64,000 nucleotides of DNA from Salisapilia sapeloensis (Eukaryota; Oomycota; Peronosporomycetes; Peronosporales; Salisapiliaceae): the NCBI GenBank assembly GCA_023334545.1, contig JAADVB010000085.1, positions 1 to 64,000 of the forward strand, in the 5' to 3' direction. Below, piece by piece: positions 44,416 through 54,639 of this stretch (the stretch's first letter is position 1; each line of letters starts with the position of its first letter). Position numbers and translations under genes: made by a program. A model generated the notes under the pieces. That model did no database searches. It was not told the DNA's origin and was given only the letters and a program-made list of their open reading frames with translations.

Positions 44416-45255
44416 TTATCTTAGTGTCAGTTTGATCATCATTGTTATCTCATGGATGAGTTGGATGCTAGAGATCTGGACCTTGGGATGTGATTTCGCG
44501 AAGTTCCATATATGATGCATTGGAATATTGATCACATGCCACTGCGCTCCACATACTAGGTCATACCAGATAGTCATTGCTATCAGTTTACCATCGTAAA
44601 ATACAGGTGCACCAACATCACCCAGGCAAGGAGGGGTCAAAATTGCCTTGATCCACATATTGCGATCCGTTACGTTAGACAGTGCCTCGTCGGGGTAAGA
44701 GCCTACGTACTGCAGCATATTCCACTCCATTTTGCAATCTTTCTAATCAGATACTTTCATCTATCCAATTCGAAGACGATGCTTCTCCTTCTGTACTGAT
44801 TCGATGCCGTATCCGGTATGTTCCAATCTCGCGAAAAGCGAAAGACTGAACTCTTCCTCAATGTGAGCTGGTGGAGTGAATATATATATTCTCTGACTTC
44901 AAAATAACTTCCAGCAGAGCAAAATCAGTCCCTGTATCGGCTTTCACGTCGAACGCTGGGCCAAACAGCACACGAGCTACTGTGCTGCTGCGTAGGCCTT
45001 CGTTGTTACTAAAGGTTTTTGTTTGTCTTGCAAAACACTAATTGATTTGATGGGTATGAACTCTTTCACATTACTATTGTACATCAATACATAGTGTTCA
45101 GCAGTGACTACGCACTTCGAAGACATAAAGAAGTCAGTGCAAACGCGTTTTCATTCCCTCGGATGAAATGCAACGACGGAAATTACATAACGTATATTGT
45201 CATGGGACTGGATTGCTTCTCCGTTTTGAAATCGATTCTCATCGCTTCGACTCAT
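44416..45255 (-). pseudogene. Decayed trypsin-like (S1 family) serine protease homologue
   Basis: Read on the minus strand, all parts of an S1 fold appear in order but in broken frames: an N-terminal segment (NGEAIQSHDNIRYVISVV), the His region CVVTAEHYV (normally TAAHC; His codon at 45094-45096), the Asp region TGTDFALLEV (Asp codon at 44924-44926), and the active-site loop CLGDVGAPVFYDG (normally GDSGGP). The nucleophile Ser is Val (44614-44616) and the disulfide Cys after His is Tyr. There is an in-frame stop at 45151-45153, frame changes near 45010 and 44870, and further stops near 44755. Oomycetes secrete S1-like proteins with dead triads (glucanase inhibitor proteins), so the intact ancestor may already have been catalytically inactive. 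As it stands the copy cannot encode a full-length protein. Confidence 0.72.
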
Positions 45256-46269
45256 TTTTCCCATCAAGCCCTTCGCGTCGAATGCTTAAATTTAGCTATC
45301 AAAAGCAAAAAATGGTTTGTTTCTTGAATGGTACAGACGAAGATAGCAAGATGCCAGTGACTATGAAGAAGGTAACAACCGTCAAGATTGATATGTGTCA
45401 ACGGAACATGTAGACGCGATAGCTTGTAGGCTTCTTGTCGTAGAAGCAAAACGGAGAATGGCGAGTGTTTTATGCCAACACTCAATGACGATACACTCGA
45501 GCGGTAAATGCAGCATATCTCGTATAATGTGTTGACCACCGATTACCTATGATGTTTGTTGCTAAAGAAGCATGATCTAAACACCTACAGCATCTCCTAT
45601 GAATGCTTCGACTACACATCAAACTGGTGAAGACCAAGGTCTTTCATAAAATCAACGCAGTGCTCGGTATTCATATCAGCTGTATAGCTTTATACCCCGC
45701 AATGAAGGAAAATAAATCGTGCTCGAGTGGTTTAGCTCTTCATAAGACGCCATCACTTTGATACCAAGATCTACCTTGCAATGTATCGATTTCGAAAAGC
45801 AGAGTAGACTTCTTCGAATTTAGGCAGTTAATGATGATAGGTGGTTGCCCATTGGCTTCTCCTGGTCCTCCTGTAGCTTACTAGTGTCTTCTATTCGAGT
45901 GTCTTGACGCAATATTCGGTAACTAAATCTACCGGATCACCGACTGAAGATCTTGGTATCATCAACGGTATTTAATACAAGAGCCATGCATGTTAATTCG
46001 TGGGTTTCTCTGGTGGAGACATGCAAAATATCTTCGATTGATATATTCGTGAAACTGAAGATCTATCCCATAGTTGCTTTGTGTAGTGGTCTAAGCAAAT
46101 AAATGCTCATCATCGCTCTATTATAGGCGCACGATTGCATGCTTGTCATGACTTTCACACTGAAATCACTAGACGCGATGGTCTTACGTACGGACACTTA
46201 AACTGAGTAGGCAGCCTACGAGTTACCATAGTTCATTTCACTTATCAAGTCGCTTCAGATAAACTACAA
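45256..46269. other. Noncoding region between two gene relics
   Basis: About 1 kb without an intact gene. A minus-strand stretch around 45770-45880 reads as a short plausible protein segment (IIINCLNSKKSTLLFEIDTL) and may be part of the relic to its right, but it is too short to assign. Confidence 0.4.
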
Positions 46270-47110
46270 ACCTTATTAACGATCAGCAGCATGATCTCGT
46301 AGTGCGTTCCCCCCTTGTTCACCATGTCTTCAATGAAGTTGTACAAGAGCTCCATCAGCTCCTTGGCAAAGTATAATACCAACGCTTCTTCCTTTCATAG
46401 TCAAAGTCCAACTTGTAGATGAAAGCGTGCTTGGTGCGATACAATAAGCTGTTAAAAAAAAGGTAAAGCTATCGGTCAATGCGCCGTTAAGCAAGTTGTC
46501 TGCGTTAAAGGTTTCGTGGCGTATGGTCGAACAATCACACTCGCTCATATTAACAATTGTATCGAGACTAGCTTATGACTCCACATCTAGAAAGCCGAAA
46601 GTTATAGTGGTAGCGGATATTTTTAGTTTGGGAAGTCGAAGCTCGATTCTGTCAGACATAAAGCAAGCTCGTTGTTCAGCTCGATCGCCAAAGGCAGGTG
46701 ATTGTCTATATATAACGCCATGATGAAGTTCGTGTCAAGGACCAGCTCGTTCGCGATCAAACTATGATGTGTTCAAGCAGCAATGCCGCTGATACCCTTC
46801 AGGAATAGCTCATCAATCTTAGACAAGGTCGTGGAGTCCTAATTAAGGATAATAAAGTCGATGGCATCGACTCACTTGTCTTCATATTGAAAGAGTTCAG
46901 AAGAAGCTACTAAGCAAACCTCTAATCATGTTAATACTATCAACATGTTTGGCATCGCTAAGCCCACGGTCTTCATCATGGTATCTATCGGTTCTTTATC
47001 TTGGACCGAGACCAATTCAAGCGCTGCTGTCTCCGGGAACATGATTCAATTAAGCATGTAGTAGATTTGGAGGGTAAAGTCACAGGCTAGTATGGTCTTC
47101 GGTCTACTTA
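46270..47110 (-). pseudogene. Decayed coding relic of unknown family
   Basis: Several protein-like segments lie in the same order and strand but in shifting frames: CDFTLQIYYMLN (about 47050-47090), EPIDTMMKTVGLAMPNMLIV (about 46935-46995), KIDELFLKGISGIAA (about 46790-46840), NELVLDTNFIMALYIDNHLP (within 46623-46760), RTKHAFIYKLDFDYERK (about 46395-46450) and AKELMELLYNFIEDMVNKGG then THYEIMLLIVNK (about 46270-46385). The amphipathic, low-stop character of each piece is unlike the surrounding DNA. Frameshifts and stops between pieces, some at homopolymers such as an A8 run near 46454-46461, mark it as a pseudogene. I do not recognise the parent family. Confidence 0.4.
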
Positions 47111-49297
47111 ATCCAAAATGAAGAAACATTCCGTTTATAAATTCTTGATATAGTGTACTGCAGATAAATTTAGTAAGAAACAAAGATCTCATTTGCATTT
47201 CGTTTTGCTTGGTTCATTACCTTTGTCTAATTTCCATGGAGCTGCTTCAATTTACTTGATGGAGATAGGAAGTGGATAGTAGTAGTACTTCAAAGTGGTA
47301 CTTCAAAGAAAGATGACATCCCTTCTTGTAGTTGAATATCTACTTCATATCTATCTCCAGTTTACGAATGCTACCTTGAAGGCGTTATAGCCTGTGCTTC
47401 CATAACCGTCTTCCACTTCTTCTCCTTCCGCATCAAAGCTGCATTCTCGGCCTGTAGTAGGATGGCACGCACGCAAGACCGCTTTACTTTTACTTGTCTG
47501 ATCCTACGATCATGTGACGATTTCGAAGTTCAAGGCTTCACCTATGCTACGAGCGGCAACGACTAGTCACCTATGCTTTAAGCATGTGCAAGGCCTACAT
47601 AAGAGAATTGTCTGCTTTCAATGCATATCTGCGAGAAAATAGACAAGTCTTTAAAAGTTTCTACATTGGAAGAGGGTGCTTTCTTCCATTTTCGCATGCA
47701 AAGTTTTCTAAAGTTGCTAAGAAGACATTATATCGATCTGTGAAGCCTTCTTTGGACCCTCAAACCGAGCTGCAGTGGTACGCGGGTACATCAATCAGGT
47801 TTCCTGAATGAATCTGATCAAACCAACAGATGCAAGCAAGTACTTCAACGCTTGCGCTGATTAGATGTCCTGGTTGCAGGAGTGAAAGAAGGATCAAGCT
47901 TTAGCTTGACTGTATCTGCCTCAGAAACGAATTTTTTTAACGTCGTACACAGCAGCGTTCTATTACTGTAAACTTTTACGCATCGTTGTCGAGAAGCATG
48001 ATTCGTAGACAACTACCCCTACTTGCTCGCCCTACCTTGTGATATTGATGCTGACGTGCGAATGCAGTTTGCTTGAAGAAGTACTGCATTTCTGAATGTC
48101 AAAAGGGATTCTGAGGGTCACAGAGTCGAAGTTGAAGTACGGAACCGCCAGGTCCGACATGCTTTGTACACTCTACGAACCGGCATCACATAAACTCGAT
48201 ACAAATCCCAGACGCTCGATCCTGTCAAGATTCGGGGGATACTTTTAGCTAGTCATCCGTGGCGTGTGTACGTACATGGTTTCAGCGTACTTCTTTTATC
48301 CTGGTAGAGCCCAGCAGGTATGGTGCAGGCACAAGAGTTCAGAAGTGGTTGAACTTTGAAACATCTGTCGGAAATCTTGCTCATGTCGTGGCTATGCGCG
48401 ACCAGGCAAGGAAACTGTCAGCGATAGGCACCTACTTTTGGAAGAAAGAGGAGACGAGAGCGTAGTTTCAGAAGAGCTATTGGCTGAAACCATAGCTTCT
48501 TCTCATTGCAATCGGATGAAACTGAAAAAAGATGTTCCGGTGCCGGTTCTTCAGTTCTGTGCTACCTTGCCCTTTACCCACAATCTTTCCTTCTTTCCGG
48601 AAATTTAGATACGTCTATACCTTACTTGGAATCCCATGTCTTTGCAAAGGCAATCATTCAAGCAGTTTGTCGAATGTACTTGCCACAGGCACCGCAGCAA
48701 GATTTCTTTTTGCTGCACGCAAGCCTGATCTCGACAAAAAAGTTAACGTCGATCGTGTCCACGTCCGACGTGGCTGCAGACACCCCAATCAGCCGTTGAG
48801 TCAGCTTCGTTGTAGAGAGCCGACTCGAGCTTTTTTGTCATCTAGCCTTCGGCATCTACTCGATCACAAGTACCTGAATTCCGCCGACGAACACGAGTAC
48901 AATCGTCGGGATACCGAATGAAACCCATGTCGCCACCCGTGTCCTCGTCTTACTTCTAAATTTAGCAACTTCAAAATTGCACTTCCTGTACCCGGTTGAA
49001 ACGAAGACACATGGTTGAACCACGGTGACGTGAATCGTCTCTGTATTCCAAGACATCGGCGGAAATCCTATGGTATCTCTATCGTCCCGCATTAACCTGC
49101 CGCATTGAAGTAGCTTCATGCCACATCTTCAACCAGGAGTAAGCGCCCGGTTGTGATTTGCCCATTTTAAGTTCGAACGCTTCTTGCACACTTGCCAGAC
49201 GACGTTCCTGTCGGCAAGCACCGGTTTCCGATAAACACGATACATACCACGCGTCTCCTTCGTGTGCACACCATTAACCTTTCCAATCGACAAAGCC
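47111..49297. other. Gene-poor region with short unassigned open frames
   Basis: About 2.2 kb. A direct repeat of GTACTTCAAAG occurs near 47285-47310. A minus-strand segment around 47390-47480 (LLQAENAALMRKEKKWKTVM) looks like coding debris and may extend the relic on its left. An 87-codon open frame at 48856-49119 (minus) has one hydrophobic stretch but no identifiable domain. The promoter of the Myb-like gene must lie at the right end. Confidence 0.4.
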
Positions 49298-50614
49298 ATG
49301 ACGTCGCTTGCTTCCAATGCGGCAGCGTTGCCACCACCGCCGCCATCTCTCCTCCGTTCGCCGCAGCTTTCCACATCCGCTGCCCCGAACAATGCGCCTC
49401 CGACACTCCCAAAGCTCCAGCTTCCGCTTAAACTCGATGCAAGCTCGCCTCTCCGCGCATCTTCGACGCACTTCTCTGCCTCGTTTCCGACTTCCACCTC
49501 GATGGTACAACAGGGGTACAGTAGCCAATCACCGTCTTCCCCGAACGGATTCTCGCAGCTCCTCCAGGCCGTCGAGTACGCGCAGTACCGTCAATCGGCA
49601 TCCCAAGTGCTTCCGACGGGCAAACGCAGTCGATCCGAGTCATATCCGCTACCATCACTCTACCGCGACTCGAGTTCCAGTGAGCGCTTGTTTAAGTATG
49701 CTCGAACGACGTTGCCTTCCATGAACATGATCAGTTCCTTGCCGCGCCAGTCCATGTCTCTCTCAGCACCGTTGGAATCCACTTCCTCTGCCGTCGCGCC
49801 ACTCCCGCGTCCGACTTCTCCGACGGAAACGTCCAGTGGATCGGTTTGGGAAACGGTTCTTCGAACGGGTGAGTTTCCGTCCGAGCTGTGCCTGTCCGAG
49901 AACAACAGTGGGCAGGACGACTCGTCAGAAGATCGCGACGGCAGCCCTCGCGACATGGTCCGTGGACGATGGACCTTCCAAGAAACGGAGCGAGCGCAGA
50001 CGCTCATTCACCAAGTCGAAAGCGGACTTGTGAAGCTTCCGGTTGGCATGTCTGCACGTCAGTACTTGGCCGACCACTTGAACTGTGATCCGATGCGCGT
50101 AACCAAGAAGTGGGGAAACCTCCAGTACCGACTCGGCGGTGCTGATGAAACGAACGATGCGCATCCGCACATGAGTATTCGTCATATTATGAATGAAAAC
50201 GGTGAGCCCCAGACATCCAAAGAAAAGAAGCCGGCTGTGCGAGCACTCAAGCGGTCAGACTACTCGCAACACCGAGTCGTCCGCAGCGGCAGATGGTCAA
50301 GCGAAGAAGAGACGTACGCGAAAGCGATGATCGAGGCCTTTAAGTCCGGATACCTTCCTCTCCACGGGAATGTCAGCCTTCGCAAATTTTTATCAGAAGT
50401 ATTAATTTGCCATCCCATGCGTATCAGTAAGAAATTCGTCGGGTATGTCCGAAAGTATCATTGGTACCGCATCGCCGCGCGCGAGTGTGACCCGTCCGCT
50501 CGGCGGGAGGCGCTAGAGCATTTGTGCCAGTTGGAGCGCAAGTTCTGGTCAAGTTTACAGCAGACGGGGGAGTTCCCGCCGGCCCCTCGATCGCCCAACG
50601 TCCTGTACAAGTGA
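49298..50614 (+). CDS. Tandem Myb-like (GRW...DPMR.(S/T)KK) DNA-binding protein
   Basis: An intronless 438-aa protein. The first 200 residues are Ser/Pro-rich and probably disordered. Two copies of a roughly 50-residue helical domain follow, at about 223-273 (GRWTFQETERAQTLIHQVES ... NCDPMRVTKKW) and 331-380 (GRWSSEEETYAKAMIEAFKS ... ICHPMRISKKF). Each starts with an aromatic/acidic helix like SANT/Myb repeats and ends in a basic recognition-like helix with the signature PMR(I/V)(S/T)KK. I know this module from stramenopile (diatom and oomycete) proteins rather than from plants or animals. A transcription-factor role is inferred from the Myb-like helix pattern, the basic residues and the disordered N-terminus. 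The start is the first ATG; a GTG lies upstream. Confidence 0.72.
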   Translation: MTSLASNAAALPPPPPSLLRSPQLSTSAAPNNAPPTLPKLQLPLKLDASSPLRASSTHFSASFPTSTSMVQQGYSSQSPSSPNGFSQLLQAVEYAQYRQSASQVLPTGKRSRSESYPLPSLYRDSSSSERLFKYARTTLPSMNMISSLPRQSMSLSAPLESTSSAVAPLPRPTSPTETSSGSVWETVLRTGEFPSELCLSENNSGQDDSSEDRDGSPRDMVRGRWTFQETERAQTLIHQVESGLVKLPVGMSARQYLADHLNCDPMRVTKKWGNLQYRLGGADETNDAHPHMSIRHIMNENGEPQTSKEKKPAVRALKRSDYSQHRVVRSGRWSSEEETYAKAMIEAFKSGYLPLHGNVSLRKFLSEVLICHPMRISKKFVGYVRKYHWYRIAARECDPSARREALEHLCQLERKFWSSLQQTGEFPPAPRSPNVLYK

Positions 50615-50789
50615 GCTCATGGGTCGAGTGCCTTACATGTTGTGTATGGAGGTGAATAATAATGTAGTGTCTTTGCATCTTGGTATTTGTATGTGGTGCG
50701 TTTTTGCAATTTACAAAGGACCTGTGACGATTTGTAGAATCAGACACTCAGGTGCGAATTTGTAAAGCTTGTTCCTTGTGCGTCGGATA

Positions 50790-53786
50790 ATGCGGATGCA
50801 CCAGGTACATCGATCTCGATGGCGAAAGAGATTGGTGCTAGTGTCCGTTGCAGGTGGAGTGTCTGCATTAGGCTACTCTCACTGGCATGAACAGTTTGAT
50901 ACGAACTCTCAGGCATCGAGCATGCCGTTAATGCTTCGATCGACTCGTGTGATCGCGAATGGCATGCAGCGTCGATTGCCACAAGGAGAAAACTATGCAA
51001 GTAGAATGGTACAACAAATACAGGAGATGCCATGGGATGAGATCTATCAGAGACCTCGCGCGAAACTCACTGCTCTTGCAGCAGAACACATCACAGACAC
51101 GATCTACGATCAGCAGGAAGGTACTAGATGGACGGAGCTCTTACGATCCCTAGTCTATCAAGGTGCTATCGAGATTCTATTCCAGCACTTTGCATTGAAT
51201 CAACCGACGGACCGGTTGCAGCTACAGCGTCAAGTAGCCTGCTTGACGTGGTTGCTCGGCGTGACAAGTAAATGGGAGCCGGATGATGTCACTAGATCCC
51301 GCTCCTTGCATATTCCTTTAGCATCCGTAGGCTCTGCTTTATACCATCTAGATCAACAGAACACACTTGGTGCCTCTGACTGGTTAAGACTCGGTGACTT
51401 GCTCATGCGCCTACAAATTCGTACTGAAGAGGAGGATTCTCTAGCATTTACTACCTCCTCTCGATCGAGTCTTCCGTTTGAACTAGGTGCAGAAGGTTTC
51501 ACGCACTTGCTGTCTTCGTCCTTACCACCTTCTATTCAACAGTTTAGTCTCTGGGCCTTGTCCTACATGCTGCAAGGCGTCCTATCGTCTAAACATGGTC
51601 ACAGTCGCCACGTCTCTCCTTTCTTCGCTCCTGAAACAACAGCCAACGTCCTGAACCTTTCTCCATCTAACATGCGACTGCAGTTGAGAGCAGCAGAGTT
51701 GCTCGATCTGATCTTACAAGCCGTAGCTCAGAACGCAGCATCAGCTACATCCGATATGCTAGATCACTACTTGGACAAGATCCAAATATGGATGCAAAGC
51801 GATCGTTCTGACCTGCAGCTCGCTGCCGCTAAGTGTCTTCGAACGATGACAGAACACCCAGTCTGTCGCAAAGCTCTGTTCGACTCACCAGAGACCATGC
51901 AAGCACTCTTCCACTGCACCCGTAGCCTCCACGAACGTCAGCAGACACTAGCGAAAGAAATATTGCTATCCAAAGACCTCGATATTCAAGAGCAAGTTTC
52001 TCGTGTTTTTAGAAACTTGTGTTTATCGACCAAAGATGCAGACTATCTCATGGAAGCCTTTCGAGACGACGATGGTGAAGAAGCGACGGCCGTGTGGGAA
52101 TCGAAGCGGACGCTACCAATGTCCAAGGCACTACGTGGTGCTCAAGACGTGACAGATCTGCCTGTCATCGGTGCAGATGAATATAACGCCAGTACACAGT
52201 TCGGATGGGTCGACATCCTCACGTCTTGGACAGGTAGCGACCGACCCTGCATCAGGTCCGACGCGATCGACAGTCTCTACCATCTCGCAGCACCGCCCCT
52301 CTCCGATGTCGCTCAAGGTGACCACGTTACGTTAGATAATAGACAGTTACATATCTTGCAGGCTTGGCTCATGAGTATGCTCCAGCGTGTACGTAACGAG
52401 TCCGAGGGAGGTGAACTGCTTGCTGTCCAACAGCTCGAAGCTATTGCACAAGTCTCGGACGACTTCACACCAGGAAATGAGCGCATTCTCTTTAACCCAG
52501 CAGTTGTCGACGCCGGTGTTGATGCTCTCGCGACTCTGGCAGAGACACATCATGACCAGTTACTTCGGGAAGGAGCTGTTCCTCTCTTAGCACTACTAGG
52601 TATCTCAGCTCCACGTTCACCAGAGGATGGATATGACATTCGAACGCAATGTGCTCGTGTCCTGGCGAATTTGTCTGCTTCGAGCTGTCATCAAATAGAA
52701 CAAATATCGTATAAGAGACGAGAGGAGGATGAAAAGGATATTGAGGTGCAGCTACAGCAGACTGTTAGTGGACGACGCTTTTGGCATTTGATGCAGAGGT
52801 GGTGGGATCTAGATTTAGATCCGATCCGTCGATCCAACTACTTTCGAGCAGTACAGAATACAGAAGCGTATGTGGATGGAAAGAAGCGTGGACATGTCGT
52901 TAAAGACGTGTACCATGAAGGCGTCCATCCTATCTTGTCACCGACGATGATCGCTCGGAAGCAGGTCGAACAAGATGCAAGTGACGAAGAGCCATCGGCA
53001 GACTTGGATGTCGTCTTTGTCCATGGACTTCGAGGTGACCCGTTCGGTACGTGGCGTACAGATATGAACGAGCCGCTTTCATCTACTAACGACGTATGGC
53101 CGGATACACTATTATCGCCTGACTTGGTGGACAATCACGGTATTGAAACGAGGATCGTGACACTTGGATATGAAGCAAATCTAGTTAGTTGGTCCAGTCC
53201 ATGGCCAGCGTTGACACTACAGGAGAGAGCGGGTGTGATGTTAAATGCTTTATCTGCTGCCAACATCGGCAGTAGACCAGTCGTCTTCGTAGCCCACTCG
53301 ATGGGCGGTCTCCTGGTTAAGAAGATGCTACTACTGGCTGCTCAGAGTCAAGATAGAAACCTAACGTCTTTGATACACAACACACTCGGCACCGTTTTCT
53401 TAGCCGTCCCGCACTTTGGATCGGATCTCGGTGGCTACATGGGTGGCTCCGAATCCGTTCGATCGATGCTGCGAGCGCATCCGGCATTAGAAGATCTGTG
53501 TGCGCCACGTCACGACGGTCGTCTGGAGCAACTGAACGACTCATTTGCAGCACTGAATATTAGTTGCATTAACTTTGGTGAAGAGAAGGCATCTCCGTTG
53601 GGTTTTGGTATCTCCGCCATGGTTGTCAAGCCAGAATCCGCCGATCCAGGTATCGGCAGCTTCCGTACGATACCTGACTCGGACCACATGACTATATGTA
53701 AAGCCAAATCAGAGGATTCGCCGTTATATCAAGAAGTACGTAACTACATACTGAAATGTGTGGATAATGCACGCAGACAGCAATAG
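50790..53786 (+). CDS. SERAC1-like alpha/beta hydrolase
   Basis: An intronless 998-aa protein. A basic leader followed by a hydrophobic stretch (LVLVSVAGGVSALGY, about residues 17-31) suggests a mitochondrial or ER membrane anchor. Residues about 70-690 are ARM/HEAT-like helices, and the C-terminus is a serine-hydrolase domain: oxyanion segment VVFVHGLRGDPFGTWR, nucleophile elbow AHSMGG with S837, LAVPHFGSDLGG, and a His at 966 (DSDHMTICK). Human SERAC1 has the same helical-repeat plus lipase-like architecture and is needed for phosphatidylglycerol remodelling at mitochondria-ER contacts; the length here (998 versus about 650 aa) reflects a longer repeat region. The substrate is inferred only from the family. 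Confidence 0.85.
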   Translation: MRMHQVHRSRWRKRLVLVSVAGGVSALGYSHWHEQFDTNSQASSMPLMLRSTRVIANGMQRRLPQGENYASRMVQQIQEMPWDEIYQRPRAKLTALAAEHITDTIYDQQEGTRWTELLRSLVYQGAIEILFQHFALNQPTDRLQLQRQVACLTWLLGVTSKWEPDDVTRSRSLHIPLASVGSALYHLDQQNTLGASDWLRLGDLLMRLQIRTEEEDSLAFTTSSRSSLPFELGAEGFTHLLSSSLPPSIQQFSLWALSYMLQGVLSSKHGHSRHVSPFFAPETTANVLNLSPSNMRLQLRAAELLDLILQAVAQNAASATSDMLDHYLDKIQIWMQSDRSDLQLAAAKCLRTMTEHPVCRKALFDSPETMQALFHCTRSLHERQQTLAKEILLSKDLDIQEQVSRVFRNLCLSTKDADYLMEAFRDDDGEEATAVWESKRTLPMSKALRGAQDVTDLPVIGADEYNASTQFGWVDILTSWTGSDRPCIRSDAIDSLYHLAAPPLSDVAQGDHVTLDNRQLHILQAWLMSMLQRVRNESEGGELLAVQQLEAIAQVSDDFTPGNERILFNPAVVDAGVDALATLAETHHDQLLREGAVPLLALLGISAPRSPEDGYDIRTQCARVLANLSASSCHQIEQISYKRREEDEKDIEVQLQQTVSGRRFWHLMQRWWDLDLDPIRRSNYFRAVQNTEAYVDGKKRGHVVKDVYHEGVHPILSPTMIARKQVEQDASDEEPSADLDVVFVHGLRGDPFGTWRTDMNEPLSSTNDVWPDTLLSPDLVDNHGIETRIVTLGYEANLVSWSSPWPALTLQERAGVMLNALSAANIGSRPVVFVAHSMGGLLVKKMLLLAAQSQDRNLTSLIHNTLGTVFLAVPHFGSDLGGYMGGSESVRSMLRAHPALEDLCAPRHDGRLEQLNDSFAALNISCINFGEEKASPLGFGISAMVVKPESADPGIGSFRTIPDSDHMTICKAKSEDSPLYQEVRNYILKCVDNARRQQ

Positions 53787-53959
53787 ACGCAGTGGTAGTT
53801 TTGTCATCTTCCTATTAAGCTTCCACATAACTTCAATACTACCAACCAGTTTGTTTATTTTAATACAAGACAAATACTCTATATTTGTATAGTTGATGTA
53901 TGTAGTATTTTAGTGGAACTTGGCATACAGAATCATTGGCCGGTGGACACTTGGGCACG

Positions 53960-54556
53960 ATGACAGCGGATGCAGCAGTGGCGATGCCGCTCATGGGAAA
54001 GAAGATGAAGCAACAGCTTGGTGGACGTGCCAATGAGGCAGCTGCAGCGGCAGTGTCCGACTTTGCGAAACGTCAGATGGCCAAGATGGGCTGGACGGAT
54101 GGCAAAGGCCTTGGTAAGAATGAGCAAGGGATTAAATCCCACGTGCGTGTCAAGCAGCGTGAACAGAATGCTGGAGTGGGTGTGGAAAAAGTCGCTGTAG
54201 AGGAACAGTCCTCCCAGTGGTGGTATGGCGCGTACGACAAATTGGCTGGTAAAATCCAAATCGATGCGAGTGACGAGGAAGGCGAGACGAAGAAAAAGAA
54301 GGATAAAAAGAGTAAGAAGAAGCGCAAGCGAGAAGCAGAAAGCAGCTCAACCAAGTTCAGCATTCCAACAGATGAAGAGCTCTTTGCAGCGACAGGTGGA
54401 AAGCTCTATGGCCGACGTGCCTATGGCTCTTGCACTGGCAAGCTAAAGCGCGATGAGATGCACGTCGCCGGTGTTTTGATCAAAGAGAAGACGACAAAGG
54501 TCGAAGGTGACAAGAAGGAGAAGAAGAAGAAAGCCAAGAAAAGCAAGTCGGCATAA
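53960..54556 (+). CDS. G-patch protein (GPATCH4-like)
   Basis: An intronless 198-aa protein from the first in-frame ATG. The G-patch (about 38-80) reads FAKRQMAKMGWTDGKGLGKN and continues with the NEQGI and VRVKQR elements; SQWWYGAYDKLAGKI after it matches the WW(N/Y) segment of GPATCH4. A Lys-rich central segment and C-terminus give nucleolar-type localisation signals. G-patch proteins activate DEAH-box helicases; GPATCH4 works with DHX15 in the nucleolus and Cajal bodies. PINX1 is an alternative with a similar G-patch, but the WW segment favours GPATCH4. Convergent with the adenylyl cyclase gene, 83 bp apart. Confidence 0.82.
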   Translation: MTADAAVAMPLMGKKMKQQLGGRANEAAAAAVSDFAKRQMAKMGWTDGKGLGKNEQGIKSHVRVKQREQNAGVGVEKVAVEEQSSQWWYGAYDKLAGKIQIDASDEEGETKKKKDKKSKKKRKREAESSSTKFSIPTDEELFAATGGKLYGRRAYGSCTGKLKRDEMHVAGVLIKEKTTKVEGDKKEKKKKAKKSKSA

Positions 54557-54639
54557 AGTTGTAGTTTACTTTTGAATATAGGTATGTTTTGTCCCATCAA
54601 CTTTCCAAATGTATTTATATATCATGCATCTATCCTTCC

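Noticed and set aside
48856-49119. 87-codon minus-strand open frame with a hydrophobic stretch
   Set aside because: No identifiable family. A continuation into the next open frame would need a 32-bp intron, too short for this genome.
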